Assembly: GCF_001653715.1 (NCBI RefSeq)
Contig: NZ_LWHQ01000037.1
Location: 8,969-72,968, forward strand
From: Methylobacterium platani
GTDB lineage: Bacteria > Pseudomonadota > Alphaproteobacteria > Rhizobiales > Beijerinckiaceae
DNA: 64,000 nt
Direction of reading: 5' to 3'
Each line of letters starts with the position of its first letter. The stretch's first letter is position 1. The translations under genes and the position numbers were made by a program. Under the pieces are notes generated by a model. The model saw nothing but the letters and a program-made list of their open reading frames with translations. It made no database searches and was not told where the DNA came from. Positions 34,597-42,646 of this stretch are shown here, in pieces.

Positions 34597-35898
34597 ATGA
34601 CCGGTGACCCGATGCTGACGCGCTTCTCCCGCAAGGACGGCTTCCTCGAACTGCTCGCGACACGCGCCGGCGTCGGGCTGTGGGAGGTCATCCCGCACCA
34701 GGGCGACCTCGCGCATCCGAAGACGAAGGTGACCTGGACGCCGGAATTCCGCCGCATCGTCGGCTACACCACCGTCGAGTCGTATCCGGACAAGCTGGAA
34801 TCCTGGTCGAGCCGGATCTACCCGGACGATCTCGACCGCATCATGACCGCCTTCGCGGCGGCGATCAAAGACGTCAAGAACCAGGGCGCCTACGACGTCA
34901 AGTACCGGATCGTGATGCCGGACGGCCAGCCGCGCTGGTTCCGCGCCACCGGCGGCGCGGCCTACGACGCCAACGGCGTGCCGCTGCGGATCTGCGGCTC
35001 GCTCGTCGACATCCAGTCCGAGATGGAGGTCAAGGTCGGGCAGGAGGCGCGGGCGCGCCAGCTCGACGCGCTGATCGCCGCCTTCGGCCGGGACGCCGCG
35101 ACCCTGTTCGCCAGCCTGTCGGGCGCCGCCGCGGAGATGCAGGCGGCGGCGGCCGCGATGGCCGGCACCGCCGACCAGACCAGCGCCCGCTCGAACGAGG
35201 TCGCGGGCGCCGCCGGCCACACCTCGACGAATATCGGCACGGTCGCGGCGGCCTCCGAGCAGCTCGGCAGCTCGGTCAACGAGATCGGGCGCCAGGTGCA
35301 GGGCTCGGCGAGCCTTGCCGAGGCCGCGGTCGTCGAGGCCGATTCGACCGCGCGCCTGGTGCAGGAGCTGAGCGGCGCGGTGAGCAAGATCGGTGACGTG
35401 GTCAGCCTGATCTCCTCGATCGCCGGCCAGACCAACCTGCTGGCGCTGAACGCCACCATCGAGGCGGCGCGGGCCGGCGAGGCCGGCCGCGGCTTCGCCG
35501 TCGTCGCCGCCGAGGTCAAGGAACTCGCCAACCAGACCGCCAAGGCCACCGACGAGATCTCCTCGCAGATCGCCCGGATCCAGGATTCGACCGCCCAGGC
35601 GGTGTCGGCGATCGGCGGCTTCGGCGCGCGCATCCGCGAGATCAGCAGCGTGACGACGGCGATCGCAGCGGCGGTCGAGGAGCAGAACGCCGCGACGCAG
35701 GAGATCGTCCGCAACGTCGCCCAGGCCGCCGCCGGGGCCGACGAGGTGATGAGCGGCACCGCCACCGTGTCGGCCTCCGCCGAGGAGACCGGCCGGAACG
35801 CCGCGCGGGTCATCACCGCGTCGTCGGACGTCGCGGGCCGCTCCCGCGAGCTGCAGGGGCAGACCGACGCCTTCCTGGCGAGCGTCCGGGCGGCCTGA
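34597..35898 (+). CDS. Soluble methyl-accepting chemotaxis protein with N-terminal PAS domain
   Basis: 433-aa chemoreceptor with no membrane segment. Residues about 15-145 are a PAS fold of the PAS_3 type (GLWEVIPHQGDLAHPKTKVT, WSSRIYPDDLDRIMTAFAAA, YRIVMPDGQPRWFRATGGAA). After a linker helix comes the signalling domain, with the highly conserved tip TNLLALNATIEAARAGEAGR and GFAVVAAEVKELANQTAKAT at about 278-317. No HAMP. Probably senses an internal cue such as redox, oxygen or energy state, or a small molecule bound by PAS. No che genes are near. Confidence 0.92.
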   Translation: MTGDPMLTRFSRKDGFLELLATRAGVGLWEVIPHQGDLAHPKTKVTWTPEFRRIVGYTTVESYPDKLESWSSRIYPDDLDRIMTAFAAAIKDVKNQGAYDVKYRIVMPDGQPRWFRATGGAAYDANGVPLRICGSLVDIQSEMEVKVGQEARARQLDALIAAFGRDAATLFASLSGAAAEMQAAAAAMAGTADQTSARSNEVAGAAGHTSTNIGTVAAASEQLGSSVNEIGRQVQGSASLAEAAVVEADSTARLVQELSGAVSKIGDVVSLISSIAGQTNLLALNATIEAARAGEAGRGFAVVAAEVKELANQTAKATDEISSQIARIQDSTAQAVSAIGGFGARIREISSVTTAIAAAVEEQNAATQEIVRNVAQAAAGADEVMSGTATVSASAEETGRNAARVITASSDVAGRSRELQGQTDAFLASVRAA

Positions 35899-35919
35899 CG
35901 AGACCCCGCCCGGCCGCCT

Positions 35920-36378
35920 TCAGGCGGCGGTCCGGGCGGCGGTGAAGCGGCGGAACGCCTCGAGGGTCTCGCGGCTGACGTGGTGCTCGATGCCCTCGGC
36001 ATCGCAGCGCGCCACATCGGGGCTGACGCCGAGGGCGAGCAGGAACGACTCGACGATGCGGTGGCGCTCCCGCGCCTCCGCGGCCAGGGTCCGGCCGGCC
36101 TCGGTGAGGAACACGCCGCGATAGGGCCGCTGCTGCACCAGCCCGTCCTCGGCCAGGCGCTTGAGCATCTTGGCGACCGTCGGCTGGGCGACGCCGAGGC
36201 GGGCGGCGATGTCGACCTGCCGCGCCTCGCCGCCGTCGCCGATCAGGTCGGCGATCAGCTCGACGTAATCCTCGACCAGCTCGAGCCGGCGCGCCTCGCG
36301 CACCTGCCGGAAGCCGGCGGAATGCGCCTCGGCATCGACCAGGGCGGCGGGCTCGCGCGGATGCTCGGAATCCTGCAT
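35920..36378 (-). CDS. mntR: Manganese-responsive regulator MntR (DtxR family)
   Basis: 152-aa DtxR/MntR-family regulator. The HTH is RQVDIAARLGVAQPTVAKML KR in the 50-75 region, followed by EDGLVQQRPYRGVFLTEAGR, and the dimer/metal domain RHRIVESFLLALGVSPDVAR with DAEGIEHHVSRETLEAF, where the E-x-x-x-E/H-H residues bind metal. It lacks the SH3 domain, as usual for proteobacterial MntR. Convergent with the chemoreceptor. Expected to repress Mn uptake (mntH), which is not in the window. Confidence 0.9.
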   Translation of the reverse strand: MQDSEHPREPAALVDAEAHSAGFRQVREARRLELVEDYVELIADLIGDGGEARQVDIAARLGVAQPTVAKMLKRLAEDGLVQQRPYRGVFLTEAGRTLAAEARERHRIVESFLLALGVSPDVARCDAEGIEHHVSRETLEAFRRFTAARTAA

Positions 36379-36547
36379 GGGGTAGGGCCGTCGCCTCGTC
36401 TGTCGCCGTTCGATGACCCAGTCTTACCCGAGGACGGGCCGGGTGTGCAGGGCCAGGCGGCGGAAGATGCGGGCCCACGATGCCGGCGCAAGAAGCGGCC
36501 GGCGCAAGAAGCGGATGCGATCCGGGGGACGCGCCGTTTCCCCTCCG

Positions 36548-37438
36548 TCACTCTCGCGGCGCCCGCAGATGGGCGACGAAGTCCTGCGCGAAGGGGGGCA
36601 GGGCGGCGAGATCGCGCAGGCAGATCGTGAGGTCGCGCACCGCCCACGGATCCTCGAGCGCCACGGTGGCGATCGCCATGGTGCGGGCGGCCCGGCGCGC
36701 GGTCGTCTCCGGCACGATCCCGAGGCCGACCCGGCACTCGACCAGCCGGCAGACCGCGTCGAAGCCGCGCAGCTGTACCCGCAGGCGCAGGGGCTGGCCG
36801 CTGCGCCCGGCCTTGGCCGAGAGGAAGCGGGTCAGCGCGCTCGCCCGGTCGAGCCCGACGAGGTCGTGGCCGAGCACCTCCGCGAAGGTCACCGAGGCGC
36901 GCTCCGCCAGGGGGTGATCGCCCGCGACCACCAGCACGAAGCGGTCGCGGCGGAACGGGAAGGTCGCGAGGCTGCCGGTCTCGACCGTGCCGGCGACGAG
37001 GCCGAGATCCGCCGCCCCTTCCGCGACCAGCCCGACGATCTCGTCGGAGAGCCGCTCCTCGATGTCGACGCTCACCCCCGGATGCTCGGCGAGATAGGCC
37101 GAGAGCACCTCGGGCAGGAACTCGGTCAGCGCGTTGGTGTTCGACAGGACGCGGATCTGCCCCGCCGCGCCGCCCGCGAAGGCGGCGAGATCGCCCTGCA
37201 GCCGCTCGACGTTGCCGAGGATCTGGCGGGCATGGGCCAGCAGGGTGCGCCCCGCCGGGGTCGGGGTGACGCCGAGCCGCGCCCGGGTGAGGAGCGCGGC
37301 GCCGAGCGAGGCCTCCATGCTGCGGATGCGGTGGCTCGCCGCGGCGAGCGCCAGGTTCGCCCGGTTGGCCCCATGGGTGATCGAGCCCGCCTCGACCACG
37401 TGGCGGAACAGGCTGAGATCGACGAGATCGAAATGCAT
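36548..37438 (-). CDS. LysR family transcriptional regulator
   Basis: 296-aa LysR-type regulator. N-terminal HTH: LSLFRHVVEAGSITHGANRA then LALAAASHRIRSMEASLGAA, with the usual ARLGVTPTPAGRTLLAHARQ linker. The co-inducer domain follows (QIRVLSNTNALTEFLPEVLS...). ATG 37438 has GGGAGG 8 nt upstream. Usually LysR genes regulate a divergent neighbour, which here would be the sdh operon starting at 37723, but a link to sdh is unproven. Confidence 0.92.
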   Translation of the reverse strand: MHFDLVDLSLFRHVVEAGSITHGANRANLALAAASHRIRSMEASLGAALLTRARLGVTPTPAGRTLLAHARQILGNVERLQGDLAAFAGGAAGQIRVLSNTNALTEFLPEVLSAYLAEHPGVSVDIEERLSDEIVGLVAEGAADLGLVAGTVETGSLATFPFRRDRFVLVVAGDHPLAERASVTFAEVLGHDLVGLDRASALTRFLSAKAGRSGQPLRLRVQLRGFDAVCRLVECRVGLGIVPETTARRAARTMAIATVALEDPWAVRDLTICLRDLAALPPFAQDFVAHLRAPRE

Positions 37439-37538
37439 GGCGGCGCCTCCCTGGCTCGGGCGACGGCCCGTTCCCGGCCTATCGTTTCGCCGGCCACGAA
37501 GGTAGATCGGACTGAGCCGCGATGACCAGGGGCGTCCA

Positions 37539-37563
37539 CAGCCTTCGTCTCCGGCGAAGGCTG
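37539..37563. repeat. Hairpin upstream of sdhC
   Basis: CAGCCTTCG (37539-37547), 7-nt loop, CGAAGGCTG (37555-37563). Perfect 9-bp stem in the 284-nt LysR-sdhC gap. It is preceded by GATGACCAGGGG, similar to the edge of the short REP repeats elsewhere in the window. Confidence 0.5.
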
Positions 37564-37722
37564 GGTCAACGAGAGCCGCATTGCGAATTGGATGCATTCC
37601 AGAGAGACAGGCGGAAGCGTCTGTCACTCGCGCAGGGTTGCGGCCACGTTGCGCTCGCGCGGCGGAGCCGGTAGGTGACCCAGTTTAGAGCCGGTACAGA
37701 CCAGGGAATTCCGAGGATCACG

Positions 37723-38142
37723 ATGGCGGACACCGCAAGGCCCACGAACCCCGCCGGCAGACCGGTCGTCCGACCGCTCTCGCCCCACCTCCAGATCTAC
37801 CGCTGGACCTGGACCATGGCGATGTCGGTGGCCCACCGCATCACCGGCGTGGCGCTTTACGGCGGCACCGCGCTCCTCGCCCTCTGGCTGGTGGCACTCG
37901 CCGCCGGGCCCGGCGCCTACGGCCCGGTGGCGTGGTTCTTCGGCTCGATCCTCGGGCGGCTGATCCTGTTCGTCTATACCTGGATCCTGCTGCACCACAT
38001 GCTCGGCGGCATCCGCCACCTGGTCTGGGATTTCGGCCACGGCATGGAGCCCGGCACCCGCATCGCGATGGCCCGCTTCACCCTGATCGGCTCGATCGCC
38101 CTGACGGTGCTGATCTGGTTCGTCGCCCTGGTGGCCCGCTGA
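37723..38142 (+). CDS. sdhC: Succinate dehydrogenase cytochrome b556 subunit
   Basis: 139-aa membrane anchor of complex II. RPLSPHLQIYRWTWTMAMSV AHRITGVALY is the SdhC signature (RP-x-SPHL and S-x-x-HRxTG), and the haem-ligand histidine lies in LHHMLGGIRHLVWDFGHGME. Three membrane helices. GAGGA precedes ATG 37723 by 6 nt. First gene of sdhC-sdhD-sdhA-(TA-like pair)-sdhB. Confidence 0.95.
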   Translation: MADTARPTNPAGRPVVRPLSPHLQIYRWTWTMAMSVAHRITGVALYGGTALLALWLVALAAGPGAYGPVAWFFGSILGRLILFVYTWILLHHMLGGIRHLVWDFGHGMEPGTRIAMARFTLIGSIALTVLIWFVALVAR

Positions 38143-38155
38143 AGGACGACGCAAG

Positions 38156-38569
38156 ATGGTCGACAACCGCCCCGACATCCGCCCCTCGATCCGCACGCCC
38201 CGCGCCCGCATCAGCGGCTTAGGCGCGGCGCATCACGGCACCCGCGAGTGGTGGATGCACCGCGTCACCGCGGTCTCGAACGTGCCCCTCGTCCTCGCCT
38301 TCGTGGTGATCGTCGCCCTGATGGCCGGCCGGCCCTACCCGGAGGCGGCCGCCCTGGTGTCGCATCCGCTGGTGGCGATCCTGCTGATCCTTGGCGTCCT
38401 CTCGGTCACCAACCACATGCGGATGGGCCTGCAGATCGTCATCGAGGACTACGTCCACGACAAGGGCCTGCGCATCGCCGCGGTCATCGCCAACAACTTC
38501 TACTGCGTCGTCGTCGCGGTCGCCTGCCTCTACGCCATCGTGCGTGTGAGCCTGCGGGCCTTCGCGTAA
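38156..38569 (+). CDS. sdhD: Succinate dehydrogenase hydrophobic membrane anchor subunit
   Basis: 137-aa SdhD. Conserved RISGLGAAHHGTREWWMHRV precedes the first helix (SNVPLVLAFVVIVALM), and the haem/quinone region is NHMRMGLQIVIEDYVHDKGL. Three membrane helices. Starts 13 nt after sdhC and ends 22 nt before sdhA. Confidence 0.94.
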   Translation: MVDNRPDIRPSIRTPRARISGLGAAHHGTREWWMHRVTAVSNVPLVLAFVVIVALMAGRPYPEAAALVSHPLVAILLILGVLSVTNHMRMGLQIVIEDYVHDKGLRIAAVIANNFYCVVVAVACLYAIVRVSLRAFA

Positions 38570-38591
38570 CGCCAGAACGGGAACCTCGCCC

Positions 38592-40418
38592 ATGGCCTCC
38601 ACCGCTTCCGCCGCGCCGGCCCAGAACGGCAAGGCGTACACCATCATCGACCACACCTTCGACGTCGTGATCGTCGGCGCCGGCGGCGCGGGCCTGCGCG
38701 CCACCGTCGGCTGCTCGCAGGCGGGCCTGCGCACCGCCTGCATCACCAAGGTGTTCCCGACCCGCTCGCACACCGTGGCGGCGCAGGGCGGCATCTCGGC
38801 CTCGCTCGGCAACATGGGCCCGGACGACTGGCGCTGGCACATGTACGACACCGTGAAGGGGTCGGACTGGCTCGGCGACCAGGACGCGATCGAGTACCTG
38901 GTGCGCAACGCGCCGGCCGCGGTCTACGAGCTCGAGCATTGGGGCGTGCCGTTCTCGCGCACCGCCGAGGGCAAGATCTACCAGCGCCCGTTCGGCGGCA
39001 TGACCACCGATTACGGCAAGGGCACCGCCCAGCGCACCTGCGCGGCGGCCGACCGCACCGGCCACGCCATGCTGCACACCCTCTACGGCCAGGCCGTGAA
39101 GGCGCAGACCAACTTCTTCATCGAGTATTTCGCCCTCGACCTGATCATGGACGAGGAGGGCCGCTGCCGCGGCGTCATCGCCATCGATCAGGCGACCGGC
39201 GAGATCCACCGCTTCCGCGCCGCCACGACGGTGCTGGCCACCGGCGGCTACGGCCGGGCCTACTTCTCGGCGACCTCGGCCCATACCTGCACCGGCGACG
39301 GCAACGCCATGGTGCTGCGGGCGGGTCTCGCGCTCGAGGACATGGAGTTCGTCCAGTTCCACCCGACCGGCATCTACGGCGCCGGCTGCCTCATCACCGA
39401 GGGCTCGCGCGGCGAGGGCGGCTACCTGACCAACTCCGAGGGTGAGCGCTTCATGGAGCGCTACGCCCCCTCGGCCAAGGACCTCGCCTCGCGCGACGTG
39501 GTCTCCCGCTCCATGACCATGGAGATCCGCGCCGGCCGCGGCGTCGGCAAGAACAAGGACCACATCTTCCTGCACCTCGACCACCTCGACCCGAAGATCC
39601 TGCACGAGCGCCTGCCCGGCATCTCGGAGAGCGCGAAGATCTTCGCCGGCGTCGACGTGACCAAGGAGCCGATCCCGGTCATCCCGACCGTCCACTACAA
39701 CATGGGCGGCATCCCGACGAACTTCCATGGCGAGGTGCTGACCCTGAAGGACGGCAACCCCGACCACGTGGTGCCGGGCCTGATGGCGATCGGCGAGGCG
39801 GCCTGCGTGTCGGTCCACGGTGCCAACCGCCTCGGGTCCAACTCGCTCATCGACCTCGTGGTGTTCGGCCGCGCCGCCGGCCTGCGTTGCGCCGACACGG
39901 TGGAGAAGGGCGGCCGCCTGCCGGAGCTGCCGAAGGATTCCGCCGACAAGGCGCTCTCGCGCCTCGACCGCTTCCGCTACGCCAACGGCGGCACGCCGAC
40001 CGCGGAGCTGCGCCTCGAGATGCAGAAGACGATGCAGAACAACTGCGCCGTGTTCCGCACCGGCGAGGTGCTGGAGGAGGGCAGAGGCCTGATCCACAAG
40101 GTCTGGGCCGGCACCGACGACGTGAAGGTCACCGACCGCTCGCTGGTCTGGAACACCGACCTGCTCGAGACCCTGGAATACGACAACCTGATCGGCCAGG
40201 CCGTCGTCACCATGGAATCGGCGGCCAACCGGACCGAGTCGCGCGGCGCTCACGCCCGCGAGGATTTCCCGGACCGCGACGACAAGCAGTGGATGAAGCA
40301 CACCCTCGCCTGGCTCGACCCCGACGCCCGCAAGGTCGCGATCGATTACCGGCCGGTGCACACCTACACGATGTCGAACGACATCGCGTATATCGAGCCG
40401 AAAGCGCGCGTGTACTGA
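38592..40418 (+). CDS. sdhA: Succinate dehydrogenase flavoprotein subunit
   Basis: 608-aa catalytic subunit. FAD-binding motif VVIVGAGGAGLRATVG (about residues 25-40); the covalent FAD histidine is H60 in PTRSHTVAAQGGISA; substrate-site residues appear in VQFHPTGIYGAG, ITEGSRGEGGYLTNSEGERF and SRSMTMEIRAGRGVG. The C-terminus has the conserved ESRGAHAREDFPDRDD and ends with KARVY. Oxidises succinate to fumarate in the TCA cycle. Followed 31 nt later by a DUF433 gene rather than directly by sdhB. Confidence 0.97.
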   Translation: MASTASAAPAQNGKAYTIIDHTFDVVIVGAGGAGLRATVGCSQAGLRTACITKVFPTRSHTVAAQGGISASLGNMGPDDWRWHMYDTVKGSDWLGDQDAIEYLVRNAPAAVYELEHWGVPFSRTAEGKIYQRPFGGMTTDYGKGTAQRTCAAADRTGHAMLHTLYGQAVKAQTNFFIEYFALDLIMDEEGRCRGVIAIDQATGEIHRFRAATTVLATGGYGRAYFSATSAHTCTGDGNAMVLRAGLALEDMEFVQFHPTGIYGAGCLITEGSRGEGGYLTNSEGERFMERYAPSAKDLASRDVVSRSMTMEIRAGRGVGKNKDHIFLHLDHLDPKILHERLPGISESAKIFAGVDVTKEPIPVIPTVHYNMGGIPTNFHGEVLTLKDGNPDHVVPGLMAIGEAACVSVHGANRLGSNSLIDLVVFGRAAGLRCADTVEKGGRLPELPKDSADKALSRLDRFRYANGGTPTAELRLEMQKTMQNNCAVFRTGEVLEEGRGLIHKVWAGTDDVKVTDRSLVWNTDLLETLEYDNLIGQAVVTMESAANRTESRGAHAREDFPDRDDKQWMKHTLAWLDPDARKVAIDYRPVHTYTMSNDIAYIEPKARVY

Positions 40419-40449
40419 GGCCGACTCGACCGCCGGCTTGGAGGGATCG

Positions 40450-40683
40450 ATGACCGAGTTCCCCCGGATCACCCGCGACCCGGCCGTCATGGCCGGGAAA
40501 GCCTGCATCCGCGGCAAGCGGGTGACGGTCGCGATGATCCTGGGGAATCTCGGCGAGGGCGTCGGCATCGACGAACTGCTGGCGGCCTATCCCTACCTTG
40601 AGCGCGAGGACGTTCTCGAGGCCCTCCGCTACGCGGCCTGGATGGCGCAGGAGCGCGAGATCGCTCTTGAGCCGGCGGCGTGA
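40450..40683 (+). CDS. DUF433 protein (putative antitoxin)
   Basis: 77-aa DUF433 protein. FPRITRDPAVMAGKACIRGK RVTVAMIL and the C-terminal helix YLEREDVLEALRYAAWMAQE match the family (I-x-x-x-P-x-x-x-x-G-x-x-x-I-x-G-x-R). These small DNA-binding-like proteins usually precede a DUF5615 PIN-like partner and are viewed as antitoxins. GGAGG lies 6 nt before ATG 40450. Its stop overlaps the partner's GTG start by 4 nt. It sits between sdhA and sdhB, so it is probably cotranscribed with the sdh operon. Confidence 0.88.
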   Translation: MTEFPRITRDPAVMAGKACIRGKRVTVAMILGNLGEGVGIDELLAAYPYLEREDVLEALRYAAWMAQEREIALEPAA

Positions 40684-41060
40684 GGATCGTGGTCGACATG
40701 AACCTCACGCCCGCCTGGGTCCCGTATCTTGCGAGTCTCGGGCACGACGCGGTCCATTGGTCGGAGGTCGGGGCACAGGATGCCCCGGACACCGACATCA
40801 TCGAGTGGGCGCGGGCCTCCGACCGCATCGTCATGACGGCCGATCTCGATTTCGGCATCGCCCTGGCGCAGTCGGATGCGGCCGCGCCGAGCGTCATCCA
40901 GCTCCGCACCGGGGCCACGCTGCCCGGGCGTGTCGGCCCCCTCGTTGCCCGCGCGATCGACGGGGCGCGGGCGGACCTGCTCTCCGGAGCCCTCCTCACC
41001 ATCGAGACCGGACGGGTGCGGCTGCGTCCCCTCGGGCTCGACCGCACCGATCAGGCATAG
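40680..41060 (+). CDS. DUF5615 PIN-like protein (putative toxin)
   Basis: 126-aa protein of the DUF5615 (Mut7-C/PIN-like) family. Acidic active-site-like residues appear in MRIVVDMNLTPAWVPYLASL (N-terminal D6), ASDRIVMTADLDFGIALA (D-x-D-F), and the segments GHDAVHWSEVGAQDAPDTDI match the family. Predicted RNase-like toxin of a DUF433/DUF5615 pair. GTG start overlaps the DUF433 stop. Its own stop lies 4 nt before the sdhB ATG, leaving no room for a separate sdhB promoter. Confidence 0.87.
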   Translation: MRIVVDMNLTPAWVPYLASLGHDAVHWSEVGAQDAPDTDIIEWARASDRIVMTADLDFGIALAQSDAAAPSVIQLRTGATLPGRVGPLVARAIDGARADLLSGALLTIETGRVRLRPLGLDRTDQA

Positions 41061-41064
41061 ACAG

Positions 41065-41847
41065 ATGGCCCAGTTCAACCTCCCCAAAGGCTCCCAGTAC
41101 ACCGAGGGCAAGACCTGGCCGAAGCCGGTCGGCGCCAAGACCATCCAGGAGTTCCGGATCTACCGCTGGAACGAGGATGACGGCGCCAACCCGCGGATCG
41201 ACACCTACTACGTCGATCGCGACGATTGCGGCCCGATGGTCCTCGACGCGCTGCTGTGGATTAAGAACAAGGTCGATCCGACCCTGACCTTCCGGCGCTC
41301 GTGCCGCGAGGGCATCTGCGGCTCCTGCGCCATGAACATCATGGGGCAGAACACGCTGGCCTGCACGCTCGGCATCGACGACTGCAAGTCGGCCCAGGTC
41401 AAGATCTATCCGCTGCCGCACATGCCGGTGCTGAAGGACCTGGTGCCGGACCTGACCTCGTTCTTCGCCCAGCACGCGGCGATCGAGCCGTGGCTGCAGA
41501 CCGTGACGCCGTCGCCCGAGAAGGAATGGCAGCAGACCCCCGAGGACCGCGCGCGGCTCGACGGGCTCTACGAGTGCATCCTGTGCGCCTGCTGCACCAC
41601 CTCGTGCCCGAGCTACTGGTGGAACGGCGACCGCTTCCTCGGCCCGGCGGCCCTGCTCCAGGCCTATCGCTGGCTGATCGACAGCCGCGACGAGAATACC
41701 GGCGAGCGCCTCGACGGGCTGCACGACCCGTTCCGGCTCTATCGCTGCCACACCATCATGAACTGCGCCAATACCTGCCCGAAGGGCCTGAACCCGGCCA
41801 AGGCCATCGCCGAGATCAAGAAGATGATGGTGGCGCGCGAGGTCTGA
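41065..41847 (+). CDS. sdhB: Succinate dehydrogenase iron-sulfur subunit
   Basis: 260-aa iron-sulfur protein. The [2Fe-2S] cysteines are C80, C85, C88 and C100 (RRSCREGICGSCAMNI...LAC). The [4Fe-4S] and [3Fe-4S] clusters use C171, C174, C177, C181 and C228, C234, C238 (ECILCACCTTSCPSYWW; YRCHTIMNCANTCPKGLNP). Carries electrons from SdhA to the membrane quinone site. The ribosome site is weak and lies inside the DUF5615 gene, 4 nt upstream, so sdhB translation may depend on translation of that gene. Followed by an intrinsic terminator. Confidence 0.97.
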   Translation: MAQFNLPKGSQYTEGKTWPKPVGAKTIQEFRIYRWNEDDGANPRIDTYYVDRDDCGPMVLDALLWIKNKVDPTLTFRRSCREGICGSCAMNIMGQNTLACTLGIDDCKSAQVKIYPLPHMPVLKDLVPDLTSFFAQHAAIEPWLQTVTPSPEKEWQQTPEDRARLDGLYECILCACCTTSCPSYWWNGDRFLGPAALLQAYRWLIDSRDENTGERLDGLHDPFRLYRCHTIMNCANTCPKGLNPAKAIAEIKKMMVAREV

Positions 41848-41906
41848 TCAGCCTCCCGAACCCGACTGGTGCGGCCGACTGGGTCCTGTCGGCCACACCC
41901 CCTCGA

Positions 41907-41928
41907 AAAGGCGCCTCCGGGCGCCTTT
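41907..41928 (+). terminator. Terminator of the sdh operon
   Basis: AAAGGCGCC (41907-41915), loop TCCG, GGCGCCTTT (41920-41928), then GT. 60 nt after the sdhB stop. Confidence 0.82.
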
Positions 41929-42033
41929 GTCGTTGGGGAACCCCCTGCGCGCGCCTTGGCGGGATCGTATTTCCCGGAGACCAACGACCCCCGACATCCG
42001 CCGCCCGCCCAAAGGCCCTCGCAGGACCCCTCG

Positions 42034-42645
42034 ATGCCGCGTCAGATCCTCTGCACCGTCGCCGCCCTGGCCCTCGCCGCGAGCGCCGGCGCCTGCTCCT
42101 CGTCGCGCTTCGATTCCGGGCTCAACGCCTCGGCGCGGCCGGTCGGCCGCCCGGCCCGGCCGCTGCCGCCCGAGGAGCCGGATCTCGGCCCCGGCCTGTC
42201 CTCGGGCCCGGTGACCTCGGCGCCGCTCGCGCCGCCCCCGGGCGCCTCGGCCGCGCCCGGCCCGGTCGTCGCCAACCCGTCCGGCCCGATCATGGCCGAG
42301 CCGAGCCCGGCGCCGGTGCAGCAGCAGGCCGCGCTCCCCCCGCCGCCGCCGGTGGTCGCGAGCGGCGGGCGCTCGGCCGTCGTCGGCGGCTGGACCGCCA
42401 AGGACGCCACCGGCGCGAGCTGCCGCGTCAATCTCGCGAGCACGCCGGCCCTCGACCTCTACAAGGCGTCCTCGACCGGCTGCGCCAACAAGGACCTCGC
42501 CAAGGTCACCGCCTGGGACTATCGCGACGGCGAGGTCTACCTCTACCAGCCCGGCGGCACGGTCGCGGCGCGCCTGCGCCCGGCGGGCGGGGCGATGGAC
42601 GGCGCCCTGTCGAAGTCCGGCGCGCCGCTGGCGATGGTGCGCTGA
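42034..42645 (+). CDS. Exported Inh/Omp19-like (AprI-type) protein
   Basis: 203-aa exported protein. Signal sequence MPRQILCTVAALALAASAGA ends at a cysteine (SAGAC-SSSRFDSG), a likely lipobox though without the usual Leu at -3. A proline/alanine-rich linker (residues about 30-115) leads to a C-terminal domain of ~90 residues: VVGGWTAKDATGASCRVNLA, LYKASSTGCANKDLAKVTAW, REYLY-type DYRDGEVYLYQPGGTVAARL. That matches the alkaline proteinase inhibitor Inh fold found in Brucella Omp19. Two cysteines in that domain could pair. Probable surface lipoprotein. Confidence 0.82.
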   Translation: MPRQILCTVAALALAASAGACSSSRFDSGLNASARPVGRPARPLPPEEPDLGPGLSSGPVTSAPLAPPPGASAAPGPVVANPSGPIMAEPSPAPVQQQAALPPPPPVVASGGRSAVVGGWTAKDATGASCRVNLASTPALDLYKASSTGCANKDLAKVTAWDYRDGEVYLYQPGGTVAARLRPAGGAMDGALSKSGAPLAMVR

Positions 42646-42646
42646 C

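Noticed and set aside
36548..37723. LysR regulator as the proven regulator of sdh
   Set aside because: Orientation is divergent, but no clear T-N11-A site pair was identified in the gap and sdh is not usually LysR controlled.
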